Shown: positions 15,924-22,550 of the stretch, one piece after another
Position numbering within the stretch: position 1 is the stretch's first letter
Layout of the letters: every line of letters starts with the position of its first letter
Origin: Clostridia bacterium
Lineage (GTDB): Bacteria > Bacillota > Clostridia > Oscillospirales > Acutalibacteraceae
Direction of reading: 5' to 3'
Length of the DNA: 22,550 nucleotides
NCBI GenBank assembly: GCA_900768075.1
Contig: CAAGBN010000060.1
Location: 1 to 22,550, forward strand
The notes under the pieces: model-generated
Told to the model about the DNA's origin: nothing
The model's database searches: none
The model's input: the letters and a program-made list of their open reading frames with translations, nothing else
Program-made: the position numbers and the translations under genes

Positions 15924-16747
15924 TGTCAATGATAAGCAATATCACTATCGGTCAGTATTATAAAGGCGACTCTTTCGTTCACAGACTTGACCCGAGAATG
16001 AAAATCATACTCACAATACTCTTTGTGGCAATGATTTTTATGTGCAAAAGCTTTATAAGTCTTGCACTTGTTTTAGCAGTCATCATACTTTCAGTGGCTG
16101 TTTCAAAAGTACCCTTCAGAATGTTCCTTAAATCCCTTAAGCCTATAGTGCCGATTGTGCTTTTTACTGCAATTATCAACATTTTCTACATCACGGGCGG
16201 TAAGGAGCTTTTATCCTTAGGCTTTATAAAGATAACAGAAAAAGGCGTTTACACTGCGGTGTTTATGGCTATAAGAATCATCTTTCTTATTGTCAGCTCA
16301 TCACTTCTGACTTACACAACAGTGCCCACACAGCTGACAGATGCCATTGAAAGACTTCTTTCACCCCTTAAGATTTTTCACATTCCCGTGCATACTCTTG
16401 CTATGATGATGACCCTCGCTCTGAGATTTATCCCCACTCTTATTGAAGAGGTTGAGCGAATCACCAACGCACAAAAGGCAAGAGGCGCTGATTTCGAGTC
16501 AGGCTCATTTATGGATAAAATCAAGGCACTCATACCTATTCTTATTCCGCTTTTCATCTCAGCCTTCAGACGAGCTTATGAGCTTTCCTTTGCAATGAGC
16601 TGCCGCTGTTACACAGGCGGTGAGGGCAGAACAAGAATGAAGCAGATGAAGCTCAGGACGTCGGATTTTATCAGCCTTATTATCTTTGTTCTCGGCGTAG
16701 CAGGCGTAGTGCTTCTTAATACTTATCTCGGAGCAAATGTTATATGA
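15923..16747 (+). CDS. ecfT: Energy-coupling factor transmembrane subunit EcfT
   Basis: 274-residue scaffold that joins the ATPases to the S component in the membrane. Several hydrophobic helices lie at about 27-60, 74-90, 110-130 and 158-172, with a last one near 250-270. The first coupling motif is QKARGAD (A186-R187-G188). At the second coupling position, where the classic sequence is AMEARGY, this protein reads AMSCRCY (C227-R228-C229), keeping only the arginine. Start overlaps the ecfA2 stop (TAATG), and its stop overlaps truA (ATGA), so translation is probably coupled through all four genes. Confidence 0.93.
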   Translation: MSMISNITIGQYYKGDSFVHRLDPRMKIILTILFVAMIFMCKSFISLALVLAVIILSVAVSKVPFRMFLKSLKPIVPIVLFTAIINIFYITGGKELLSLGFIKITEKGVYTAVFMAIRIIFLIVSSSLLTYTTVPTQLTDAIERLLSPLKIFHIPVHTLAMMMTLALRFIPTLIEEVERITNAQKARGADFESGSFMDKIKALIPILIPLFISAFRRAYELSFAMSCRCYTGGEGRTRMKQMKLRTSDFISLIIFVLGVAGVVLLNTYLGANVI

Positions 16748-17478
16748 ACAACTATAAGCTTATAATGACCTATGACGGCACACCTTATCACGGCTGGCAG
16801 ATGCAGGATAATGCGATAACAGTTCAGCAGTGCTTAAGTGAAGCTATCGAGCGTATTTTCGGTGAAAAGTGTACTATATACGGCTCAAGCAGAACCGATA
16901 AGGGAGTGCACGCTCTCGGCTTTTGCTGTAATTTTAAAACCCGGCAGGAGCGTGACTGTGAAAAGATATCCTACGGACTCAATGCAGTTTTACCTGAGAG
17001 TATATGTGTTTTAGAGTGCAGTAAGGCTGATGAAAGCTTCAATGCCCGCTTCGATGCCAAGGGTAAGGAGTACATATATAAAATCTGGAACAGCCGAAGA
17101 AGAAATCCCTTTCTTATTGATAAGGCTCTGCATCACCCCATACCCATCGATGCCCAAATGCTTAATGAACAGGCTAAAGACTATATCGGTACTCACGACT
17201 TTTCTGCTTTTTGTGCAGCAGGCGCAACAACCATCAGCAATGTCAGAACTATTTTTGACTGCAGTGTCGAGCGTGAGGGCGATTTAGTTACATTCAAGGT
17301 AAAAGGCGACGGCTTTTTATATAATATGGTGCGTATAATGGTAGGCACATTGCTTGATATAAACTCAGGCAAAATCGAAAAGGGGAGTATCCCCGCAATA
17401 ATTGAGAGCAGGTCGAGACTTTCGGCAGGCATAACTGCAAAGGCTCAGGGCTTATATCTGGGTGAAGTTTACTACTGA
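16744..17478 (+). CDS. truA: tRNA pseudouridine(38-40) synthase TruA
   Basis: 244-residue enzyme that converts uridines 38-40 of the anticodon arm to pseudouridine. The catalytic aspartate is D52 in SSRTDKGVHALG. KLIMTYDGTPYHGWQ at the N-terminus and FLYNMVRIMVGTLLDI near the C-terminus are family hallmarks. It overlaps ecfT by 4 bases; the ecfA1-ecfA2-ecfT-truA order is widely conserved in Firmicutes. Confidence 0.97.
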   Translation: MNNYKLIMTYDGTPYHGWQMQDNAITVQQCLSEAIERIFGEKCTIYGSSRTDKGVHALGFCCNFKTRQERDCEKISYGLNAVLPESICVLECSKADESFNARFDAKGKEYIYKIWNSRRRNPFLIDKALHHPIPIDAQMLNEQAKDYIGTHDFSAFCAAGATTISNVRTIFDCSVEREGDLVTFKVKGDGFLYNMVRIMVGTLLDINSGKIEKGSIPAIIESRSRLSAGITAKAQGLYLGEVYY

Positions 17479-17492
17479 TACAGGAGGAAATT

Positions 17493-18644
17493 ATGGCTGA
17501 TAAAGTGAAAAAAGTCGGCAATACAGTGCGCCGTGAAAATAATACTAAAAAAATGAAGCGTTCTTTAAGCTTGGCTTTAGCTTTGGCACTGATAATGATA
17601 TGTGCATTAGTCGGTCTGAAAATTGCAGAAAAGACCTCCGTTGATGCTTTATCTTCTGAGAAAAACCAAAGCGGCTCATATCCTGTGTCATTTTCGACTA
17701 ATGATATAAAGGATGTTCTCCCTTTCGGTAAGGACATAGTTGTGCTGACAAAGAAGTTTGCAACTGTCCTTGATAAGGGTGGCGACATAGTCAGTGAGAC
17801 TCCCATATCCTACGGTGACAGTGCCGTTATGACAAATGAGTCTTACATTCTGGTTTTCGACAGACTTTCAAACAAGTATTCTCTTATAGATAAAAAGGGG
17901 AATGTTACTGAGAGAAAAGCAGACGAATCCTCTAAGATTTATAACGCCGTAGTAACAGATAACGGCAGTGTACTTATGAGTCTTAAGAGCGACAACTCAG
18001 CCTCTCTTGTCAGTGTTACCGATAAAAAGGGTGAGGACATATTCTTATGGTCCTGCACTCAGGAATATATAATTGACCTTGCTTTGTCGGATAACGGCAG
18101 AACTCTTTACTGTGCAGGCATCAGTGCCCTCGGCGGTGAGATGTATACTAAGGTCTATGCCATTGATATGAAAAAGGGCACAGAAAAAAGCTACATATTG
18201 CAGTCACAGTCTGTTATTGACGTGAGCTGTATTTCATCTGATAAGTTCAATGTTCTTACCACCGACGGTCTTTATGTTTTCGATTCGGGCAAGGATGAAA
18301 TGCTCATCGGCAGTGTTCAGTTCAATTCGGAAATTCTTTGCCGTGCCATTGACGAAAAGGGCAATATCGCTGTTGTTACACACAGCTCAGGCGATATTTC
18401 TCAGGATTTGCTTACGGTCTATTCACAGTCCGCTAAGGAAATTTTCAGCGTCAGCCTTAAGGACGGCATTCAGGATATATGTATAAACAAGGATGAGGTT
18501 TATCTGCTTTATCAGGGCGATATTATCAAGGTCCGCAAGGGCAAGGTAACAGATACTCTCATCTTTGAAAATAAAGCTGTAGGATTATGCGAAAGCTCAG
18601 GCAGATTATATTGCTACAGTCTGGGAGGTGTAGAAAAGGCTTAA
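17493..18644 (+). CDS. Membrane-anchored beta-propeller-like protein, DUF5711-like
   Basis: 383 residues of unknown function. A basic N-terminal tail (KVKKVGNTVRRENNTKKMKR) precedes one hydrophobic helix at about 24-42, so the remainder should be outside the cell. That part is built from repeated short beta-strand units (DVLPFGKDIVVLTKKF, SLIDKKGNVTE, LYVFDSGKDEMLIGSV, KDEVYLLYQGDIIKV) of the kind found in beta-propellers. It resembles the DUF5711 family as I recall it, but this needs a profile search. It starts 14 bases after truA with AGGAGG, so it closes the ruvC operon. No catalytic motif is recognisable. Confidence 0.7.
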   Translation: MADKVKKVGNTVRRENNTKKMKRSLSLALALALIMICALVGLKIAEKTSVDALSSEKNQSGSYPVSFSTNDIKDVLPFGKDIVVLTKKFATVLDKGGDIVSETPISYGDSAVMTNESYILVFDRLSNKYSLIDKKGNVTERKADESSKIYNAVVTDNGSVLMSLKSDNSASLVSVTDKKGEDIFLWSCTQEYIIDLALSDNGRTLYCAGISALGGEMYTKVYAIDMKKGTEKSYILQSQSVIDVSCISSDKFNVLTTDGLYVFDSGKDEMLIGSVQFNSEILCRAIDEKGNIAVVTHSSGDISQDLLTVYSQSAKEIFSVSLKDGIQDICINKDEVYLLYQGDIIKVRKGKVTDTLIFENKAVGLCESSGRLYCYSLGGVEKA

Positions 18645-18648
18645 GCAC

Positions 18649-18677
18649 TTGTATTAATTATGAAAGTGTGTTAAAAT
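18649..18677 (+). promoter_or_regulatory. Promoter of cvpA-pgsA-clpE
   Basis: -35 TTGTAT (18649-18654), 17-nt spacer ending in TGT (extended -10), -10 TAAAAT (18672-18677). A 5-bp inverted repeat TGTGT (18667-18671) / ACACA (18681-18685) brackets the -10 box and is followed by five T. It could instead be a weak terminator for the upstream operon. Confidence 0.55.
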
Positions 18678-18702
18678 AAGACACATTTTTCGGGAGGTAT
18701 TT

Positions 18703-19410
18703 ATGGAACATATAGTTGATATAATATTTTTGGTTATCTTTGGCGGTATCATCGTATCGTCAGTAATAAAAGGCTTTTTCAAAAGCTTATTTGAGCTCGT
18801 TGGTACTCTTGTTTCTCTTGTTTTTGCAAGAGCACTTTCAGAGGGGCTTGCACCCCAGCTTTTTGATACATTCATCAGAAAGGGTGCTGAAGCTTATCTC
18901 GGCAGTGCACTCGGTGACGTGGGTACAAAGGACTATGTGCTTCAGGCTCAGGAAACACTCAATTCAATTCCCGAGGCACTCAACGGCATTATGAGTCTTA
19001 TGGGCATCGATAAGCAGGCAATACTCGAAAAAATCCAGAGTGCAGACCTTGGCGGAGCGAATCTCGTTGAAAGTCTTATGGCAAACGTAGTTGAGCCCAT
19101 AGCTACACCTGTAGTACAGTTTATACTCTTTGTAATACTCGCTGTGGTAATCGGCTTTGTGCTCAAGATAGCTGTAAAGCTTCTCGACGGTATCATCAAA
19201 AAGCTCCCTGCTGTCAAACAGCTCAACAAGGGCCTCGGTGCAATTTTCGGAGTATTCAGAGGCGTTATAGTTGTTGCCATTCTCTCAATGCTTCTGAGCA
19301 TTGTAGCTTCATTCATCGGCAACGAAACATTCATTGAATTTGTAAATAATTCGATTATCGTTGATGCATGCAGAAATGCAATTTCTGTTGTCAGCGGTGC
19401 GACGTTATAA
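18703..19410 (+). CDS. CvpA family membrane protein
   Basis: 235 residues with several membrane helices. Two lie in the N-terminal 45 residues (IIFLVIFGGIIVSSVIKGFF, LFELVGTLVSLVFARAL). A soluble-looking stretch spans about 60-125. Two more helices follow (FILFVILAVVIGFVLKI and GVIVVAILSMLLSIVASFI). GxxKSLFELVG and the KQLNKGLGAIFGVFRG turn are typical of the CvpA / colicin V production family, which in several bacteria affects envelope integrity. The start has GGGAGG upstream, and pgsA begins 18 bases after its stop. Confidence 0.82.
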   Translation: MEHIVDIIFLVIFGGIIVSSVIKGFFKSLFELVGTLVSLVFARALSEGLAPQLFDTFIRKGAEAYLGSALGDVGTKDYVLQAQETLNSIPEALNGIMSLMGIDKQAILEKIQSADLGGANLVESLMANVVEPIATPVVQFILFVILAVVIGFVLKIAVKLLDGIIKKLPAVKQLNKGLGAIFGVFRGVIVVAILSMLLSIVASFIGNETFIEFVNNSIIVDACRNAISVVSGATL

Positions 19411-19428
19411 AAGAAAGGAATTTTAATT

Positions 19429-20067
19429 ATGAAAGATTTATTCAAAGGCTGTTGGACTATTCCCAACTTATTATCAGTAATCAGAATTTTACTTATCCCC
19501 GTATTTGCATATCTTTTCTATAACGATGAAAAGATAATGGCAGTTGTTGTTCTTGCTATCTCAGGTCTTACAGACACAATGGACGGTCAGATCGCAAGAA
19601 AATTCAATCAGATCAGTGCTCTTGGCAAGGTTATTGACCCCGTTGCCGATAAGCTCACACAGATCACAATCGCAGTTATGCTCTTCATCGATTTCAAGAC
19701 AGCAACTAACCCCATCATCAACGCTCTCGCTTGGGTATTCCTCGTGTTCCTCATCAAGGAAGGTGTTATGATTGTCGGCGGTCTTGTTATGCTTCTTCTT
19801 AACATCCGTCCCGGTGCTGCTGAATTCTGGGGCAAGGCTGCTACACTTGTTTTCTATGTAGGTATGGTAATCATCATCGCTGTAGGTCCCGAAGTCGGTG
19901 CCCTCAACGATATCGTAGGCTTTGAGCTTCCCAACGTTGTTACAGGTATTATCGTAGTTCTCTGTGCTATTATGACTATTGCTGCTTTTGCAAGCTATAT
20001 GCCCGAAACATTCAGACAGTTCAAGGAATACTTTGACAACAAAAAAGCTGCTAAAAACAGCAAGTAA
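19429..20067 (+). CDS. pgsA: CDP-diacylglycerol-glycerol-3-phosphate 3-phosphatidyltransferase
   Basis: 212-residue membrane enzyme that makes phosphatidylglycerol phosphate, the first committed step to phosphatidylglycerol and cardiolipin. The complete CDP-alcohol phosphatidyltransferase motif D-x2-D-G-x2-A-R-x8-G-x3-D-x3-D is present (D49, D52, G53, A56, R57, G66, D70, D74). The N-terminus WTIPNLLSVIRILLIPVF fits PgsA rather than phosphatidylserine synthase. About six helices are expected. AAAGGAAT serves as its ribosome binding site. It lies between cvpA and clpE, 27 bases before the latter. Confidence 0.9.
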   Translation: MKDLFKGCWTIPNLLSVIRILLIPVFAYLFYNDEKIMAVVVLAISGLTDTMDGQIARKFNQISALGKVIDPVADKLTQITIAVMLFIDFKTATNPIINALAWVFLVFLIKEGVMIVGGLVMLLLNIRPGAAEFWGKAATLVFYVGMVIIIAVGPEVGALNDIVGFELPNVVTGIIVVLCAIMTIAAFASYMPETFRQFKEYFDNKKAAKNSK

Positions 20068-20094
20068 TTTTAAGACTATCCCAAGGAGTACACA

Positions 20095-22404
20095 ATGAAA
20101 AAAGTAACTTGCAGCAGGTGTAAAAAACGCCCTGCGGTGATATTTATTTCAAAAATTATCGATGGTAAAACCGTACCCGAAGGTCTCTGCCTTAACTGTG
20201 CTATGGAAATGAACATCGGCCCTATCAAGCAGATGATGGACAGTATGGGAATTACCGAAGAAGATGTTGACGCCCTCAGCGAGCAGTTCACTCAGATGTT
20301 CCCCGACAATGACGAAGACGGCTCATTTGAAAGCGGCGGCTCACCGACTATGCCTTTCTTACAGGGCCTTTTCGGTGACCTTCAGAACAGCCTTATCCCT
20401 AAAAACGATAATAATGACGAAGTAAGAGAAACATCTTCAAAAACCACCTCAGGCCCTGCAACTAAAAAGGAAAAAAAGCAGAAAGAGAAGAAGAGAAAGT
20501 TCCTTTCACTTTACTGCACAGACCTTACTGCAAAGGCACGTGAGGGCAAAATTGACAACATCATCGGCAGAGATAAGGAGCTTTCACGAGTTGTTCAGAT
20601 TCTTTGCAGACGCTCAAAGAATAATCCCTGTCTTATCGGTGAGCCCGGTGTAGGTAAAACTGCAATCGCAGAGGGCCTTGCCCTTAAGATAGTCAGAAAC
20701 GAAGTGCCTGCAAAGCTCTCGGATAAAGAGATACATCTTCTTGACCTTACAGCTCTTGTGGCAGGTACTCAGTTCAGAGGTCAGTTCGAATCCCGTATCA
20801 AGAGCCTTGTTGACGAGGTTAAGGAAAACGGTAACATTATTCTTTTCATCGATGAGGTACACAATCTCGTCGGTACAGGTGATGCAGAAGGCTCAATGAA
20901 TGCGGCTAACATCTTAAAGCCTGCACTCTCACGAGGTGAGATTCAGGTAGTAGGTGCAACAACCTTCACTGAGTACAGAAAGCACATCGAAAAGGATGCT
21001 GCTCTCGAAAGACGTTTCCAGCCCGTTAAGGTTGAAGAGCCCTCAATCGAAGATGCTACTGAAATTCTTCTCGGCATCAAGGGGTACTATGAAACCTATC
21101 ACAGAGTAAGAATCACCGACGCTCTTGTTAAAAAGGCAGTTGTTCTCTCTGAAAGATACATCACAGACAGATTCTTACCCGATAAGGCCATTGACCTTCT
21201 CGATGAATCCTGTACACACGCAAATCTTCGCAATAAGGCTATCAGTGACCTTGAAATCAGCGAAAAGAAGCTCACAGCACTCAAGGCTGATGAAGAGGAG
21301 CTTATGAACAGCACAGAAGAAATGGACTATGAGGCTATTGCAAAGCTCAAGAGTGATATCGTTAAGGTAGAAGCTGATATCGAAGCATGTGCACCCTTGG
21401 CCGAAGATAACGCTGTAACTGAAAGTGACCTTGCTCACGTTATCGAGCTCTGGACAGGTATTCCCTCAAGCAAGATTATCGAAAGCGACCTTAAGAAGCT
21501 TGCAGGTATGGAGGATTCACTCAAGAAAAAGGTTATCGGTCAGGATGAGGCTATCCACGCTATAGCAGGTGCTATCAAGCGTAGCCGTGTTCAGGTCAGC
21601 CCCAGAAGAAGACCTGCATCCTTCATCTTTGTAGGTCCCACAGGTGTGGGTAAGACAGAGCTTGTTAAACAGCTCTCAACTGAGCTTTTCTCCACTCCCG
21701 AAACCCTTATCAGACTTGATATGAGCGAGTTTATGGAAAAGCACAGTGTATCACGTATCATCGGCTCACCTCCGGGTTATGTGGGCTATGACGAGGCAGG
21801 CCAGCTGACAGAAAAGGTCAGAAGAAAGCCTTACAGTGTTATCCTTTTTGACGAGATTGAAAAGGCACATCCCGATGTTATGAATATTCTGCTTCAGATT
21901 CTCGACGAGGGCAGAATTACCGATGCTCAGGGCAGAACAGTCAACTTTGAGAATACCGTAATCGTTATGACATCAAATGCAGGCAGCGAGCGCAAGGGTG
22001 GTGTACTCGGCTTCGGTAAGGAGCAGGGCGATGCAACACGCGAAAAGGTTATGAAGGCTCTCGGTGAGTTCCTCAGACCCGAATTTCTCGGCAGAGTCGA
22101 TGAAATAGCCGTCTTCAACAGCCTGACAGTAGAGGATTACGAAAAGATATCAGTTCTTCTTCTCGATGAGCTTGTAGAGTCACTGAAAGAAAAAGACATC
22201 GCTTTCAAATATACTGCCGAGGTACCCGCATATCTTGCGAAAAAAGGACACGGCGGTGCAAGGGGAGCGAGAGACCTCAGAAATCTCATCCGCAAGGAAA
22301 TTGAGGATGAAATTGCAAACATTATCATTGATAATGCAGACACAGGCGTTGACGCTATTGCAGCTGAAATCAAGGATGAGAAGATAAGCTTTTCACATCT
22401 TTAA
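20095..22404 (+). CDS. clpE: AAA+ Clp ATPase with N-terminal zinc finger (ClpE-like)
   Basis: 769-residue unfoldase that probably feeds ClpP. The N-terminus is a four-cysteine zinc finger (C6, C9, C32, C35) in place of the double Clp_N repeat, as in ClpE. A lysine-rich linker is at 123-135. AAA domain 1 has Walker A GEPGVGKT (183-190) and Walker B DEVH (253-256). A short coiled-coil insertion spans about 385-432. AAA domain 2 has Walker A GPTGVGKT (514-521) and Walker B DEIE (586-589). LGF at 638-640 in the GVLGFGKEQ loop matches the ClpP-docking position. I see no CtsR-type heptad repeat before the gene. Transcription probably comes from cvpA-pgsA. No terminator is visible after it. ClpC is the alternative name, disfavoured by the zinc finger. 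Confidence 0.9.
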   Translation: MKKVTCSRCKKRPAVIFISKIIDGKTVPEGLCLNCAMEMNIGPIKQMMDSMGITEEDVDALSEQFTQMFPDNDEDGSFESGGSPTMPFLQGLFGDLQNSLIPKNDNNDEVRETSSKTTSGPATKKEKKQKEKKRKFLSLYCTDLTAKAREGKIDNIIGRDKELSRVVQILCRRSKNNPCLIGEPGVGKTAIAEGLALKIVRNEVPAKLSDKEIHLLDLTALVAGTQFRGQFESRIKSLVDEVKENGNIILFIDEVHNLVGTGDAEGSMNAANILKPALSRGEIQVVGATTFTEYRKHIEKDAALERRFQPVKVEEPSIEDATEILLGIKGYYETYHRVRITDALVKKAVVLSERYITDRFLPDKAIDLLDESCTHANLRNKAISDLEISEKKLTALKADEEELMNSTEEMDYEAIAKLKSDIVKVEADIEACAPLAEDNAVTESDLAHVIELWTGIPSSKIIESDLKKLAGMEDSLKKKVIGQDEAIHAIAGAIKRSRVQVSPRRRPASFIFVGPTGVGKTELVKQLSTELFSTPETLIRLDMSEFMEKHSVSRIIGSPPGYVGYDEAGQLTEKVRRKPYSVILFDEIEKAHPDVMNILLQILDEGRITDAQGRTVNFENTVIVMTSNAGSERKGGVLGFGKEQGDATREKVMKALGEFLRPEFLGRVDEIAVFNSLTVEDYEKISVLLLDELVESLKEKDIAFKYTAEVPAYLAKKGHGGARGARDLRNLIRKEIEDEIANIIIDNADTGVDAIAAEIKDEKISFSHL

Positions 22405-22432
22405 AAATAATAAAATAAATTGCAAAAAACAC

Positions 22433-22461
22433 TTGACATTGCAGCGGTGATTGTGTATAAT
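22433..22461 (+). promoter_or_regulatory. Perfect consensus promoter of tRNA-Gly
   Basis: -35 TTGACA (22433-22438), 17-nt spacer, -10 TATAAT (22456-22461). The tRNA begins 21 bases after the -10 box, as expected for a stable RNA gene. Confidence 0.92.
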
Positions 22462-22477
22462 AATCACCGTTGCAGTG
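22437..22477. promoter_or_regulatory. Long inverted repeat around the tRNA-Gly -10 box
   Basis: The arms 22437-22452 (CATTGCAGCGGTGATT) and 22462-22477 (AATCACCGTTGCAGTG) pair over 16 positions: 14 Watson-Crick and two G-T. The 9-nt centre contains the complete TATAAT box. The left arm covers the promoter spacer and the right arm the expected start site and leader. No T-run follows, and a transcript from this promoter would lack the left arm. A protein-binding operator, or a hairpin on readthrough RNA from clpE, are the options. Confidence 0.75.
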
Positions 22478-22482
22478 AAGAT

Positions 22483-22550
22483 GCGGGTGTAGTTCAATGG
22501 TAGAATCCCAGCCTTCCAAGCTGGTCGTGTGGGTTCGATTCCCATCACCC
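22483..22550 (+). tRNA. tRNA-Gly(UCC), cut by the window end
   Basis: A cloverleaf is visible: acceptor strand GCGGGTG (22483-22489), D-arm with AGTTCAATGGTAGAA, and anticodon stem CCAGC/GCTGG with loop CTTCCAA. The anticodon TCC is at 22515-22517 and reads GGA. The T-arm is GTGGGTTCGATTCCCAT. The 3' acceptor strand stops at CACCC, so two pairing bases and the discriminator lie beyond the window. Confidence 0.95.

Noticed and set aside
22437..22477. The palindrome as the clpE terminator
   Set aside because: No T-run follows the right arm; the sequence continues directly into the tRNA leader.

Overview
The window reads as ordinary core chromosome of a Gram-positive anaerobe of the Clostridia, most likely a Ruminococcus-like member of the Oscillospiraceae. 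The basis is gene content (zinc-finger ClpE, DUF177-rpmF, EcfA1-EcfA2-EcfT-truA, DUF512-der, a DUF5711-like protein), strong AGGAGG-type ribosome binding sites, consensus sigma-A promoters with 17-nt spacers, and moderate GC. The genus is an inference. No phage, transposase, CRISPR array, toxin-antitoxin or recognisable defence system is visible.

Layout. 1-271: non-coding, with a cloverleaf-like palindromic element (115-210) and the terminator of cca (236-263). 272-1603 (minus): cca, tRNA CCA-adding enzyme. Its promoter lies back to back with one for a large secreted glucosaminidase carrying about eight fibronectin type III repeats (1743-5780, plus). Everything from there on is on the plus strand. 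5867-6692: a perfect consensus promoter, a DUF177 protein, rpmF (L32) and a terminator. 6720-9365: a PDZ plus radical-SAM-like DUF512 protein and the ribosome-assembly GTPase Der. 9369-9473: a structured intergenic repeat-like segment. 9538-10906: an overlapping GtrB-type glycosyltransferase and GtrA-type membrane protein pair, then a terminator (10917-10942). 10956-11052: a second cloverleaf element.

From a strong promoter at 11104 runs a tightly packed probable operon: ruvC, ruvA, ruvB (Holliday junction processing), a RlmI/K-like methyltransferase, ecfA1, ecfA2, ecfT (energy-coupling module for vitamin and metal uptake), truA, and a DUF5711-like membrane-anchored beta-propeller protein. 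A further promoter at 18649 precedes cvpA, pgsA and clpE. The window ends inside a tRNA-Gly(UCC) gene whose perfect consensus promoter lies within a long inverted repeat.

The protein genes are conventional. The unexplained signals are in the gaps. Two elements at 115-210 and 10956-11052 share termini and the same fold, an outer stem enclosing three abutting hairpins, while their arm sequences differ completely. Most of their hairpins have 3-nt loops of GNA type (or the complement of one). The 16-bp inverted repeat wrapped around the -10 box of the tRNA-Gly promoter is the other feature to examine.
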